The notes: generated by a model not told the origin, from the letters alone. Shown: positions 34,889 to 44,968, numbered from the stretch's first letter. The stretch is DNA of 64,000 nucleotides from Flavobacterium hydatis (GCF_000737695.1 NZ_JPRM01000042.1:58607-122606); one strand, 5' to 3'. A program made the numbers and translations.

Positions 34889-35728
34889 ATGAACATTCAT
34901 AATCTCCCTAACGACTTCAATATAGATTCCAAAAGTGATATACAACTTTTTGATTATAGTGTGACCAGTTCTTCTATCAAGAATAAGGTAATGCTCAATA
35001 GAAATGTTTTAAGCTTTTTACTTGAAGGAACTAAAGAATTCATTACAAAAGATAAGGCAACCATTATTAATAATGATTCATTCTTGCTAATTAAATCAGG
35101 GAATTGCTTAATGACCGAAAATCTTTCGGATACCAATGTATATCGTAGTATATTACTTTTTTTTAATGATGATGTTCTTCTAAAACTATTACAAAAAAAC
35201 AATATTCCAAAAACTGTAGATTCAAGTTCAAAACCATATGAGATATTCCAATACGATGACTATATTCATCATTTTGTAAAAAGTTTAATCCAAATAAAAA
35301 CATACGATCATATACTTCGAGATAGCTTATTGCAAACGAAACTTGAGGAAATAGTAACCTATTTATTGCACAAAAACGACACTAAATTTCTAAATAACAT
35401 ACTGAATTACCAAGACAGCCAAAGCAGGCATTTTACTGATGTGATTGAGAGTAATAAACTTAATAATTTAACCATTCAGGAACTTGCTTTTTTATGCAAT
35501 ATGAGCATTTCTACCTTCAAAAGAAATTTTGAACAACATTATCAAACAAGCCCAAGAAAATGGTTCCAAGAAAAAAGATTAGAATATTCAGCATACTTAT
35601 TGAGCATTAAAAAGAAACGCCCTGTGGATATTTATTTAGAAATTGGTTTTGAAAGTTTATCCAGTTTTACACAAGCATTTAAGACCAAATACAATATTAC
35701 TCCAAAACAATTTCAGTTAGAAAAATGA
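34889..35728 (+). CDS. AraC-family transcriptional regulator
   Basis: The 279-residue protein has a cupin-like N-terminal domain and a C-terminal double HTH: TIQELAFLCNMSISTFKRNF and PVDIYLEIGFESLSSFTQAF, ending KYNITPKQFQ. The adjacent PEBP gene is a likely target, because a repeated ACTTTTAGAA / CTTTTTAGAA word pair lies between them (35741-35761). Confidence 0.9.
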   Translation: MNIHNLPNDFNIDSKSDIQLFDYSVTSSSIKNKVMLNRNVLSFLLEGTKEFITKDKATIINNDSFLLIKSGNCLMTENLSDTNVYRSILLFFNDDVLLKLLQKNNIPKTVDSSSKPYEIFQYDDYIHHFVKSLIQIKTYDHILRDSLLQTKLEEIVTYLLHKNDTKFLNNILNYQDSQSRHFTDVIESNKLNNLTIQELAFLCNMSISTFKRNFEQHYQTSPRKWFQEKRLEYSAYLLSIKKKRPVDIYLEIGFESLSSFTQAFKTKYNITPKQFQLEK

Positions 35729-35784
35729 ACTTCTGGAAACACTTTTAGAACTTTTTAGAATACCCTGGAACCTTCCTTGCAAAA

Positions 35785-35792
35785 TATCTTTG
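35785..35792 (+). promoter_or_regulatory. -7 promoter element of the PEBP gene
   Basis: TATCTTTG matches TAnnTTTG exactly, 29 bases before the ATG at 35821. Direct repeats ACTTTTAGAA and CTTTTTAGAA lie 25-45 bases upstream of it and could bind the AraC protein as activator. Confidence 0.55.
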
Positions 35793-35820
35793 TCGTCTAC
35801 AATTTTAAATAACAACAAAG

Positions 35821-36378
35821 ATGAAAAAAATTAATCTAGCCTTACTTAGTTTACTATTTACAACAGGCTCTATTTTTGCACAGAAGACATTTACTTTAAG
35901 TAGCAAAGATTTAGGCGGACAAGCTACAAAAACAGAAGAATTTGGAGGATTTGGTTGTACTGGAAAAAACCAATCGCCACAATTATCTTGGGTGAATATA
36001 CCAGAAGGCACCAAAAGTTTTGCCGTTACAATGTATGATCCAGACGCGCCAACTGGCAGTGGATGGTGGCATTGGGTAGGTTTTGATATTCCGGCGAACA
36101 TTACCGAATTAGTTACAAATACAGGGAACTTAGCCTTAAATCTTGCCCCAAAAGGAATGATTCAGAGTATTACAAATTATGGGGTTGCTGGATATGGCGG
36201 ACCTTGCCCTCCAGAAAATCACGGTTTACATCAATATATAATAACAGTTTATGCCTTAAAAATAGATAAATTAGGTTTGGACTCTAATACAAATCCTGCA
36301 ATTGTAGGTTATAATTTATGGGCAAATACTATTGCCAAAGCTAGTATTGTAACTTATTATCAAAGAGAAAAAAAATAG
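35821..36378 (+). CDS. YbhB/YbcL-type PEBP family protein, exported
   Basis: The 185-residue product has a signal peptide (to SIFAQ). PEBP motifs are NQSPQLSWVNIPEGTKSF, YDPDAPTGSGWWHWVGFDIP, then GGPCPPENHGLHQYIITVYA. The family binds phospholipid head groups or small ligands; the bacterial role is not settled. It is the likely target of the AraC regulator upstream and ends at a terminator. Confidence 0.93.
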   Translation: MKKINLALLSLLFTTGSIFAQKTFTLSSKDLGGQATKTEEFGGFGCTGKNQSPQLSWVNIPEGTKSFAVTMYDPDAPTGSGWWHWVGFDIPANITELVTNTGNLALNLAPKGMIQSITNYGVAGYGGPCPPENHGLHQYIITVYALKIDKLGLDSNTNPAIVGYNLWANTIAKASIVTYYQREKK

Positions 36379-36405
36379 CTTTCTCCTACTCTTCTAATAA
36401 TTTTA

Positions 36406-36445
36406 AAAAAGCTTCGTAAATGTTCTTGACTTTGCGAAGCTTTTT
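36406..36445 (+). terminator. Intrinsic terminator after the PEBP gene
   Basis: AAAAAGCTTCG pairs with CGAAGCTTTTT around a 17-base interior that includes AAA/TTT. The rest of the 36379-36701 gap holds no gene, only the tandem -7 elements listed next. Confidence 0.8.
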
Positions 36446-36610
36446 ATATTCAATAATTTTTTAATACAAGTTTGAAGTTTTTCATATCACAAAAAAGATT
36501 TAGAACTTGATTCAACTTATCTAAACAAAATTGATATTGATTTATCCCTAGTTACGAGAAATCCTTAATGAAATGTAGAATGTTTTTAATAACACGAAAA
36601 ATCCTGTTTT

Positions 36611-36634
36611 TATATTTGTCTTTTATTATATTTG
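36611..36634 (+). promoter_or_regulatory. Tandem -7 promoter elements
   Basis: TATATTTG occurs at 36611-36618 and again at 36627-36634, each an exact TAnnTTTG match and each followed by GTC. They lie 68-91 bases before the ATG at 36702, so two start sites are possible. No clear TTG element sits at 19 bases upstream of either. Confidence 0.45.
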
Positions 36635-36701
36635 TCAGCGATAAAACGAAGATTTTTCTTAAAATCAGGTTGCATATTATTTTATACAAACAAATACAAA
36701 T

Positions 36702-37208
36702 ATGAAATTTACTCTTTTAATTTTTCTGTTATTTTGTTTTGGATGCGAAACAAAAAAAGGCAATACAACAAAGGATAGTAAAACCAAAATTAAGAAGTTT
36801 CTTATTGGTGATATTGATAATGATAAAATACAAGATACTGCTTTTGTAAGCCTCAGAGATGATGAACCTATTGATCTGGTTTCTATTACATTTTCTAAAA
36901 CAATTCCTGGTTTTAATTTTGAAAGTTTAGGAGTGCATATTCAAAAAGTACAGGATTTTAATAGGGATAACAGTAATGAAATTATGATATTTTCCAGAAC
37001 ACATGAGGGTTGGTGGAATGAAATTTCTATTTGGAGTTTTTATAATAAAAAATGGAAAGAAATTGCGAAGACAAGAGCCTTTATTTCTGAAGATAAAGAT
37101 TTTGAAAACCGAATAATTAAAGAAAATGACAACTATTATTTAATTGGGGATGATATGTGGAATGAGGATGATAAAGGAGCTTTTTTAAAAACCAGAGTAA
37201 AAATATAA
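36702..37208 (+). CDS. Lipoprotein with an FG-GAP/VCBS-like calcium-loop motif
   Basis: The 168-residue product has a lipobox (LFCFGCETKKG, Cys 15). GDIDNDKIQDTAFVSL is the Asp-rich loop seen in FG-GAP/VCBS-like units, followed by VQDFNRDNSNEIMIFS, a second unit. A calcium-binding surface or periplasmic lipoprotein is plausible. Role unknown. Probably monocistronic. Confidence 0.7.
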   Translation: MKFTLLIFLLFCFGCETKKGNTTKDSKTKIKKFLIGDIDNDKIQDTAFVSLRDDEPIDLVSITFSKTIPGFNFESLGVHIQKVQDFNRDNSNEIMIFSRTHEGWWNEISIWSFYNKKWKEIAKTRAFISEDKDFENRIIKENDNYYLIGDDMWNEDDKGAFLKTRVKI

Positions 37209-37327
37209 AAAGACATACAATACTACAATAGATGATAATTAGTCTTAAACTCTAATTAACCCTGTTTACAACTATAATATAACCCTAGAATTTATTAACC
37301 TCAAAATAATTAATACTAAACATTTTT

Positions 37328-38062
37328 ATGACTACAAACACTTACTTTATTATTGGCGGTATTGCCGTTGTATTTATTGCTTACCTGATTTTTTTAAAAA
37401 CAATCATGAAAAAACGCAATAATAAACTTTTAGAAGACTTTAATAACAATCACTCCAACACACCATTAACTGATGAACAAAAAAGACTACTATCATTTGG
37501 AGGAATTTTGTTTTATTATAGAGGAGAGAAAATACTTGGAATTAAACCTGAAAATAGTTTAAATGAATATATTGGAGGTTTAAAGCAACAATGGGAAATA
37601 ACAAACGAAACGGAAGCCAAAGAAACTTTGGATGGTTTATTATCATTACAGAGAAGTAATGAATTCGAACCTGTTATCTTGCAATCAACAAAGGAATTAA
37701 GCAACATTCAAAAAGAAATTTCAAAAGGTTTAGGATTAGATATAGATAACGTTACAAAAATAAAATCTGCTTATGCATGGGATATTTGCAGAGCAGTATC
37801 ATTAGCAAAATGGTGCTATTGGGTAGGTTATTTAACCGAAAATGAAACTTGGGAAGTTATGAGAAAAGCTTCTGAAATAGCAATTAAAAAGGGTGAAAAT
37901 TGGACAGATTATACAATTTCATTTTTATTAGGAAGAACAATACAAGGATATGATTTAGATGAATTGATAGTAGAAAGCAAACAAATACTTACTAGTAAAG
38001 GACCATCATTAAGAAAAATTGAAGATGTGGATATATATACAAAATATCCATTTATGAAATAA
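37328..38062 (+). CDS. DUF1266 domain membrane-anchored protein
   Basis: The 244-residue protein has one N-terminal membrane helix (FIIGGIAVVFIAYLIFL) and a C-terminal DUF1266 domain: AYAWDICRAVSLAKWCYWVG, then WTDYTISFLLGRTIQGYDLD. DUF1266 proteins are uncharacterised and often accessory. The domain faces the cytoplasm if the anchor is N-out. It ends at a strong terminator. Confidence 0.85.
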   Translation: MTTNTYFIIGGIAVVFIAYLIFLKTIMKKRNNKLLEDFNNNHSNTPLTDEQKRLLSFGGILFYYRGEKILGIKPENSLNEYIGGLKQQWEITNETEAKETLDGLLSLQRSNEFEPVILQSTKELSNIQKEISKGLGLDIDNVTKIKSAYAWDICRAVSLAKWCYWVGYLTENETWEVMRKASEIAIKKGENWTDYTISFLLGRTIQGYDLDELIVESKQILTSKGPSLRKIEDVDIYTKYPFMK

Positions 38063-38128
38063 CAACTACTTAAAGTTGAGAAAATGTAGCTTTTTCATCT
38101 AGTCCCACTTTATGAAAAGTTTAGATCC

Positions 38129-38165
38129 AAAAATGCGCAAATGTCACTGACTTTGCGCATTTTTT
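38129..38165 (+). terminator. Intrinsic terminator after the DUF1266 gene
   Basis: AAAAATGCGCAAA pairs with TTTGCGCATTTTT around a ten-base loop. The 240 bases that follow, up to the antiporter gene at 38406, contain no gene and no recognisable riboswitch. Confidence 0.88.
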
Positions 38166-38405
38166 ATGTTCATGCAAAACCTAAATGTAAATTTATTTCT
38201 GAGGGTCATTTTACTGATGATTTTAAAGAGATTAGCTGCAAAAAAGCGATTTTTAAGCTTACACTTTTTAGTGCAAAATCAAAGAAAATGTGAGTTTTTT
38301 ACCGTTTTTAGCTAAAAAAGTTCTATATTACGGAAAATCAGAGCCAATTTGTGATTAAAAGCTATTGGCGAGAATATTAATTTACCCGTATTTATATTAA
38401 AAAAA

Positions 38406-39482
38406 ATGAAACAATTACTACAGTGGACAATCATCATTCCAGCACTTTCCTGGATTCTATTTTTTAGCGGACTTGTTGACAACAGCAGTATTTTTCAAGT
38501 CATTGCAAGTATACTACTTATCCTGAGCGTTATGTCGGCAGTACATCATTCTGAAGTAATCGCAGAAAGAGTTGGAGAACCTTACGGAACCATTATTTTA
38601 GCCATATCCATAACCGTTATTGAAGTTTCGATTATTGTGTCCTTAATGATGTCCGAAGGCTCAGAAGCAGCTTCATTAGCCAGAGATACCGTATTTGCTG
38701 CCACAATGCTTATTCTTAATGGAATCATTGGTCTTTGTCTTTTAATTGGTGGTTTAAAACATTATGAGCAGAATTTTTCAGTCTCTTCTGTTACTATTGG
38801 TTTGGTTTCGCTAGTTTCGATTATCGTATTTACATTGGTCTTCCCTACTTTCACAGAAAGTGTTAAGGGATCTTATTACTCCGTACCTCAACTTGTTTTT
38901 GCATCTGGTGCCTGTATTGTTATTTATTCCTCTTTTCTTTTTGCGCAAACAACAAGATACCGTCAATATTTCCTGACTATTGGAGCCGATGAAAACGAAG
39001 AAGCAGCAGAACCGATACTAATCGATAATAAAACCTTTTATACAAGTCTGGTTTTCCTTATCGTAAGCCTAGGTATTGTTGTATTATTAGCAAAAACCCT
39101 TTCGCCAACTATCGAAAGCATTATTGTAAGCTATCATCTTCCTAAAACTTTAGTGGGAGTTGTAATTGCAGCAATAATCCTGTTACCCGAAGCAATTGCT
39201 GCAATTACAGCAGCAAGAAAAAACAGGCTACAAACGAGTTTAAACTTAGCCTTAGGTTCAGCATTGGCAAGTATCGGATTAACCATTCCTAGCGTTGCAG
39301 CAGTTTGTATCATGATGGATATGCCTATTATCCTTGGGCTCGACATAAAATCGATAGTCTTATTAGCATTATCCGTATTTACCGTGATGTTGTCATTAAG
39401 CAAAGGAAAATCGAATATCGTTTACGGAGTTGTACTTCTGGTAAACTTATTTGCTTTTGTATTCCTTATGATATATCCTTAA
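38406..39482 (+). CDS. chaA: ChaA-like calcium/cation-proton antiporter
   Basis: The 358-residue protein has about ten membrane segments and the two family repeats: AERVGEPYGTIILAISITVI with EVSII in the first half and LPEAIAAITAARKNRLQTSL with NLALGSALASIGLTIPSVA in the second. The acidic residues in these blocks carry the cation. It exchanges Ca2+ or Na+ for protons across the inner membrane. Single gene with its own terminator. Confidence 0.9.
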   Translation: MKQLLQWTIIIPALSWILFFSGLVDNSSIFQVIASILLILSVMSAVHHSEVIAERVGEPYGTIILAISITVIEVSIIVSLMMSEGSEAASLARDTVFAATMLILNGIIGLCLLIGGLKHYEQNFSVSSVTIGLVSLVSIIVFTLVFPTFTESVKGSYYSVPQLVFASGACIVIYSSFLFAQTTRYRQYFLTIGADENEEAAEPILIDNKTFYTSLVFLIVSLGIVVLLAKTLSPTIESIIVSYHLPKTLVGVVIAAIILLPEAIAAITAARKNRLQTSLNLALGSALASIGLTIPSVAAVCIMMDMPIILGLDIKSIVLLALSVFTVMLSLSKGKSNIVYGVVLLVNLFAFVFLMIYP

Positions 39483-39514
39483 TGAAATAAGAAACCTATA
39501 AACTTAATCACCTA

Positions 39515-39547
39515 AAAAAACCTTCATTAGAAATAATGGAGGTTTTT
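39515..39547 (+). terminator. Intrinsic terminator after the antiporter gene
   Basis: AAAAACCTTCATTA pairs with TAATGGAGGTTTTT around GAAA. Confidence 0.85.
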
Positions 39548-39757
39548 ATGCTTTTTCACAAAGCTTCTTTAACAATATTTTGAATAAAGCAGAGTTTAAT
39601 TATATTTATTATCAAATAGACTATTAAATTACTAATACTCGATAATATACTATATTCGCTTAAACAGAATCCAATTTATACCTCAAAACCATCTAAAAAC
39701 ATAAAGTTCAGAGCTATTCACAACTTAATATATTAACCAAAAACCTCAACCGAAAGA

Positions 39758-41128
39758 ATGAAAAACAGACTTTTACTAGCATTTTTACTTTTGACATCTT
39801 TAGCATTTGGACAAAAAGCAACATTTAATATTAAATATTCTGAACAGTTGGCTGTTTTTATTTTTTTACAAAACCTTTCTGAAAATTATCCTGAAAATGT
39901 TTTCAAGACCGAGTTTCAAAAATCAAAATATAACGTTGAGAAATATAAAACCATAATCTCAAAATTTGACCAATTAAACATTTACTATAGTTTCCCATTT
40001 GATGATTATCCTTATGGCTCAAAAAAGATGATGCAAACGGAAGATCTTTTGAAGAAAAATCTAATAGAAACTGACAATTTAAAAGATTTTAAAATTCGTT
40101 CTATTGGTTTTATTCCAAATAAAACACTGAGTGATTTAGCCGAAAGTATTTCGGAATTTACACCAATATATAATGAGTTAATATATAATCCTAACAAAGA
40201 AAAATTCGAAAACCAAATTAAGGAACTCACAAAGTATTCTAACGAAAATCATACAGAAAACTATTTCCAAACGGGATTAATATTTTATAATTCTAGTTGG
40301 GACAATACGATTCCTTTCAACGTTGCTTTTTATCCGCTACCTAATTCTAAAGGATTTACTGCACAAGCATTTTGTAACAATTTTATTAGTGCCATACAAA
40401 CCGATTTAACATCATACAAAGATTTATTTAGTGTTATGCTACATGAAACTTATCATATAATTTATGACGAACAATCGCTTGAAGTAAAAACAGCAATTAA
40501 TACTTACTTTAAAGAAAATAAATCAAAATGTAGTAATTATGCCTATCAGCTTATGAACGAAGTTCTGGCAACGGCATTAGGAAATGGATATGTATATGAA
40601 AAATTAGACGGCAAAATTGACACAGGAGATTGGTATAATAAAAAGTATATTAACCTTATGGCAAAGCAAGTTTATCCGTTGGTTACAGAATATATCAACC
40701 AAAAGAAACCAATAGATAAAAACTTCATTGATACTTACATCAGCCTATACGAAACAAACTTCCCAGATTGGATAAATGAACTTAATAACATAATGTCTTA
40801 CAGATATGTACTTACAGAAAACGAGAAAGATATTAAAACCATAAACCAAATGTTCCGCTATCGCTCCAGAACCGAAAGCGAAGACCAAATTACAGAAAGT
40901 AGCATCGAAAAAATGCAAAAAACATCATTAACGAAAGTGGTAATTATTTCCAAAAACAATTCTGAAAAGATAAAACTATTAAAAACTAAGTTTAAGGAAT
41001 TAAAAAATTGGAAAGTTGACGCAGACAAAGAGTTTGCTTACAAGATTCTATTAGACGATAAAAGCCAACTGATAATAATGAACCAAAAAAAATCGACAAT
41101 TGAAACTCTTATCAAATCTATAAAATAA
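39758..41128 (+). CDS. Exported HExxH metallopeptidase-like protein
   Basis: The 456-residue product has a signal peptide (to LAFGQ). HETYH at residues 229-233 (SVMLHETYHIIYDE) is a zinc-binding HExxH motif, and MNEVLATALGNGY about 40 residues later offers the third ligand Glu, the gluzincin pattern. The layout resembles the DUF4932 group of uncharacterised Bacteroidetes proteins. A C-terminal 70-residue extension is unlike the rest. Predicted periplasmic; the substrate is unknown and proteolytic activity is inferred. Confidence 0.72.
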   Translation: MKNRLLLAFLLLTSLAFGQKATFNIKYSEQLAVFIFLQNLSENYPENVFKTEFQKSKYNVEKYKTIISKFDQLNIYYSFPFDDYPYGSKKMMQTEDLLKKNLIETDNLKDFKIRSIGFIPNKTLSDLAESISEFTPIYNELIYNPNKEKFENQIKELTKYSNENHTENYFQTGLIFYNSSWDNTIPFNVAFYPLPNSKGFTAQAFCNNFISAIQTDLTSYKDLFSVMLHETYHIIYDEQSLEVKTAINTYFKENKSKCSNYAYQLMNEVLATALGNGYVYEKLDGKIDTGDWYNKKYINLMAKQVYPLVTEYINQKKPIDKNFIDTYISLYETNFPDWINELNNIMSYRYVLTENEKDIKTINQMFRYRSRTESEDQITESSIEKMQKTSLTKVVIISKNNSEKIKLLKTKFKELKNWKVDADKEFAYKILLDDKSQLIIMNQKKSTIETLIKSIK

Positions 41129-41150
41129 GACATCGCCAACTTATTATAAA

Positions 41151-41579
41151 ATGAAAATCACCATACAAATAATCATGTTGTTTGTTTTATCGTCGGTTTA
41201 TGGTATACATAAATTACCGCCTATAGATAGTATAAATGATATTGAAAACAAATGTTCTGTTACTACTGTAACATTAAAAACCGAAAGAATTGAGAAGAAA
41301 CGAAAATTCCTTTTTTGGAAATTGCCACACAAAAAAATAATACATATTGATAAAGTATTTGATAGCAATGGAAAGAGAATTTTAAAGAAAACTTCAATTG
41401 CTATTTGTTCCTCCGATGCTTGTGATAATATAAAATATCGACGAGTAAAAATTGTAAATAATGAAATATGGATTTTTCATTACAATAGAAATCTTGAAAA
41501 AGCAATAATAAAACACTACGACTTTTGCGGAAAATTTTTAGGACAAAAAGCTTGGGTTAATGAATCTTTTATTGATTAA
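41151..41579 (+). CDS. Small exported protein of unknown function
   Basis: The 142-residue product has a signal peptide (IQIIMLFVLSSVYG). The rest includes KRKFLFWKLPHKKIIHIDKV and four Cys residues (SICSSDACDN-like and DFCGK), which could form disulfides. No family recognised. It starts 22 bases after the metallopeptidase gene and is probably co-transcribed with it. Confidence 0.6.
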   Translation: MKITIQIIMLFVLSSVYGIHKLPPIDSINDIENKCSVTTVTLKTERIEKKRKFLFWKLPHKKIIHIDKVFDSNGKRILKKTSIAICSSDACDNIKYRRVKIVNNEIWIFHYNRNLEKAIIKHYDFCGKFLGQKAWVNESFID

Positions 41580-41616
41580 TAATCTAACAAATTAATACAC
41601 TTCAAAATCTTGAGCT

Positions 41617-41640
41617 GTACGAAGTCTCCTGACTTCGTAC
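41617..41640. repeat. Perfect hairpin repeat
   Basis: GTACGAAGTC and GACTTCGTAC pair over 10 bases around TCCT, with a short T-run beyond. A degenerate copy (GAAGTCTCCTGACTT) is at 49189-49204, also next to a gene end. It may serve as a terminator for the gene ending at 41579. The rest of the gap to 41849 holds no gene. Confidence 0.6.
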
Positions 41641-41848
41641 ACTTTTCAACTAGATAAACGCAATAATTCTAAAATAATAAAAATATAGGCGTAACAATCC
41701 TGTTAATTATTAGTCTATTATAAAAAACATCTATCTGTAAAAATAATTGCAAGGATCTTAATTCTAGTAATATTTGAGGGATTTGTTTTATACAAATTAT
41801 GATGTTTTTTTGAAAAAAGTAATAGCAAACAGTAAAAATTAAAATAGA

Positions 41849-43336
41849 ATGAAAAAAATATTTTTTATTATCTTTCTCTCTAATTTCTTGATAAGCGCCG
41901 TTTCGGCACAAGAATTAGATAATTTCTTTTCAACACTTTCAGAAAAAAATCTTTTTAATGGTAGTACTGTAATTTCTAAATCAGGAAAAACCATTTTTTC
42001 TAATACTTATGGATTTTCTAATATCGAAAAGAAAGAAAAATTTAATGATAATTCTCTATTTCCTATTGCTTCTGTAACAAAAACCTTTACTGCAACAGCT
42101 ATATTACAGCTTAAGCAAAAAGGCAAACTTAAAATTGATGATCCCGTACAGAAATTCCTTCCCGATTTTCCTTATCCTAATATCAGCATCAAACAACTGC
42201 TTAATAACACATCTGGATTGGCACAATACTATAATTTGTTTGATAGCGTAATAAAAGAGCAACCAGAAAAAATAATTACAAATCAGGATATTATCCCAAC
42301 ATTCATTCGTTTTAAAACGCCACTCACATTTTTACCCGGAAGCAAATGGGAATACAATAATGTGAATTTTTGCATCGCTGCACTAATTATCGAAAAAATA
42401 TCAGGGATAAGTTATGCTAGTTATTTAGAACAAAATATTTTTGGTCCTGCAAAAATGAAAGATTCATTTGTTCCGATTAACAGAAAGATAAAAAACCCAA
42501 ATCAGGTCGAATTACATATCTATCCCAATTCATATTCAACCGATTATGTAAATTCAAATACCTTAAAAGAGCCTTTCTTTATATTCGAAAAAAGTAATTT
42601 TTATGGAAATGGAGGAATCGTAAGCACAGCTTTGGACTTGCAAAAATATCAAAATGCGTTATTTACCCATCAGATTTTAGGCAAAACAGAACTAGAAGAA
42701 GCTCTTACAGCTACAATACTCAATGACGGAAAAAAAGTAACTTATACTATAGATGGAAAAGAAGCTAGTTACGGCTTAGGATGGGAAATGTACACTGATG
42801 AAAGCCAAGGAAAAATAGTTTTCCACGACGGATCTATTACAGGTCTTACCAGTATTCTGGCATATAATATTACTAAGAATCAAACAGTAATACTTTTATC
42901 TAATACAGGAAACTGCCCTGTATTTGCTATTGCTAATGCTGCCTTGCAATTAATCAATAATAAACCTTATACGATTCCTACACAAAATCTTTCGAGAACC
43001 TAGGGCAATTTACTAGAAAATGGAAATAAAGAAAAAGCAAATCAATTGATTGATGAATATTTAAAAAATCCTAAAAGTTTTGAAGCAAACGAAAGAGATT
43101 TTAATCGATTAGGGTATGAGTTTCTTAGACAACAGAAAAAAGAAAATGCATTACAAACATTTAAAACTGCATCATTACTATTCCCAGAGAGCTGGAATAT
43201 TCATGATAGTTATGGAGAAGCATTACTACAATGTGGCAAAAAGGTAGAAGCCATCAAGATGTATCAAAAATCTGTTGAATTAAATCCTAATAACGAAAAC
43301 GGAAAAAAGGTTCTGAATGATTTACTAAAAGCATAA
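41849..43336 (+). pseudogene. Serine hydrolase with TPR tail, split by an in-frame amber stop
   Basis: Residues 1-384 form a signal peptide (to AVSAQ) and a serine beta-lactamase-like domain with SVTK at S75-K78, Tyr 169 (WEYNNVNF) and FHDGSITG. A TAG at 43001-43003 ends this part. The same frame continues without interruption (GNLLENGNKEKANQLIDEYL) into TPR helices (QCGKKVEAIKMYQKSVELNP) and stops at 43336, 495 residues in all. The related gene at 19437 has the same domain order with no stop. Either the gene has a recent nonsense mutation or the TPR tail is now lost or made by readthrough. The catalytic domain is complete and could still work. Confidence 0.8.
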
Positions 43337-43392
43337 ATAGATTGTAAAATCACTTTAGAATTAGAAAGGTTGTAGAATATCAAAATAAAAAA

Positions 43393-44889
43393 ATGACTAA
43401 AAAGCTAATACTTATTATCCTGATTAATTGTCAATTTGCATTTTCGCAAATTGAAATACTTACACCCGAAAAATTAACCGAGGATTTAACAACTTTTAGA
43501 AACATACGCGAATCTGCAAATTCTGGGCTCTATAAATACAGAACAAAAGCTCAAATAGATAGCATTTATACATGGGAAAATAATGAAATTAAAAAACCAT
43601 TAAATACCATTGAATTTTATAGAATCATTTGTCTACTAACCGATTTTGAAGGAAGCGTGCATAATGAAACCAATTTACCTGCCGATGCAAAAAAAGACTT
43701 TATTTCATCCGATGGGTATTTTCCTATTCCACTTAAATTAATTCAGAATAACTTAGTTGTAAATACCAGTCATTTTGAAATTCCATTAGCATCAAAAATT
43801 CATAAAATAAATGATGTTGCTATCGAAACTATTTTAAAAAAATTAAAGAGATATTATACAACCGATGGATACAATATTTCGGGTAAAACTATAGGTATTA
43901 ATGCTGCATTCTCTAGATATTATAAATATGAATTTGGTCCTGCAGCAGATTTTAAAGTAGATTATTCTGAACCTTATAAAACAGAAATTAAAACCATAAC
44001 GATTAAAAGTGTTTCGGATAAAATTAAATCCGAAGCATTTCTTAATCGCCATTCAAAATCTATAGATAGCCTTTATTATACCAGTATTAAAAAGGATAAA
44101 TACAAATTTGAATTAATAAACAACAAAACTGCCCTCCTAACGGTAAACACTTTTGCAATAGGACGAAATAGCAAAGATCCTGAACATATCGTTTATAAAA
44201 ATTATTTGGATAGCTGCTTTAGCAAATTAAATAAAGATAAAATAGATCATTTAATCATTGATGTTAGGACTAATGGTGGCGGAACTGATCCTAATGATAT
44301 ATTACTGTTCTCTTATCTTGCTAATAAAAAATTTAGAGAAAATAAATCCGCTTATGTAAGTTTTAATAAAATTCCGTACCCTAAATATTTAGTTCCTGAA
44401 GAAGAAGACCCGAAAGAAGAAGAGAAAGCAAGACAAGAATTTGAAAAAGAAATGATTGAGGAATTTCCTGTTTTAGTAAATGGAAAGTATTATCAAACCG
44501 AAAGTTTCAATAAACCTATAGAACCTAACCAAAATGCTTTTAAAGGAAAAATATACCTCCTGATTAGCGAGCGAATCGCTTCTGCGGGTTCCCTTTTTGC
44601 AGCCTTAGTTGCCGGTAATACTACTGCAACAATTATTGGGCAGGAAACAATGGGAGGTTATTTTGGACATAACGGACACATTCCTATGGAATATCAATTA
44701 CCAAACTCAAAAATCACAACTACGTTTTCTATTGTAAATCTAGAACAAGATGTGATTAAGAAAAAGAATCAAAAATTTGGAAGAGGAATTATACCTGATA
44801 TTTACAAATCGCAAACTTTAGACGAGTTCATAAATAATGAAGATGACACCATAAAATTTACTTTGAGATTAATCGGGAAAAAGAAGTAA
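43393..44889 (+). CDS. S41-family peptidase, exported
   Basis: The 498-residue product has a signal peptide (to FAFSQ). S41 motifs are HLIIDVRTNGGGTDPNDILL and SERIASAGSLFAALVAGN, where the Ser of ASAG is the likely nucleophile, then IGQETMGGYFGHNGHIPMEY. An acidic insert (EEEDPKEEEKARQEFEKEM) precedes the nucleophile. It probably acts in the periplasm. It is a different subgroup from the protease at 31033. Confidence 0.87.
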   Translation: MTKKLILIILINCQFAFSQIEILTPEKLTEDLTTFRNIRESANSGLYKYRTKAQIDSIYTWENNEIKKPLNTIEFYRIICLLTDFEGSVHNETNLPADAKKDFISSDGYFPIPLKLIQNNLVVNTSHFEIPLASKIHKINDVAIETILKKLKRYYTTDGYNISGKTIGINAAFSRYYKYEFGPAADFKVDYSEPYKTEIKTITIKSVSDKIKSEAFLNRHSKSIDSLYYTSIKKDKYKFELINNKTALLTVNTFAIGRNSKDPEHIVYKNYLDSCFSKLNKDKIDHLIIDVRTNGGGTDPNDILLFSYLANKKFRENKSAYVSFNKIPYPKYLVPEEEDPKEEEKARQEFEKEMIEEFPVLVNGKYYQTESFNKPIEPNQNAFKGKIYLLISERIASAGSLFAALVAGNTTATIIGQETMGGYFGHNGHIPMEYQLPNSKITTTFSIVNLEQDVIKKKNQKFGRGIIPDIYKSQTLDEFINNEDDTIKFTLRLIGKKK

Positions 44890-44968
44890 TAATACTACTT
44901 TTGATTCTCTATAAACAAATTAACTGTCGTTTTATAGTAACCAAAAATTAGTATATTTAAATAAAAAT

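Noticed and set aside
38166..38405. Riboswitch before the antiporter gene (for example yybP-ykoY type)
   Set aside because: No conserved loop or paired core could be identified; only weak AT-rich stems are present.
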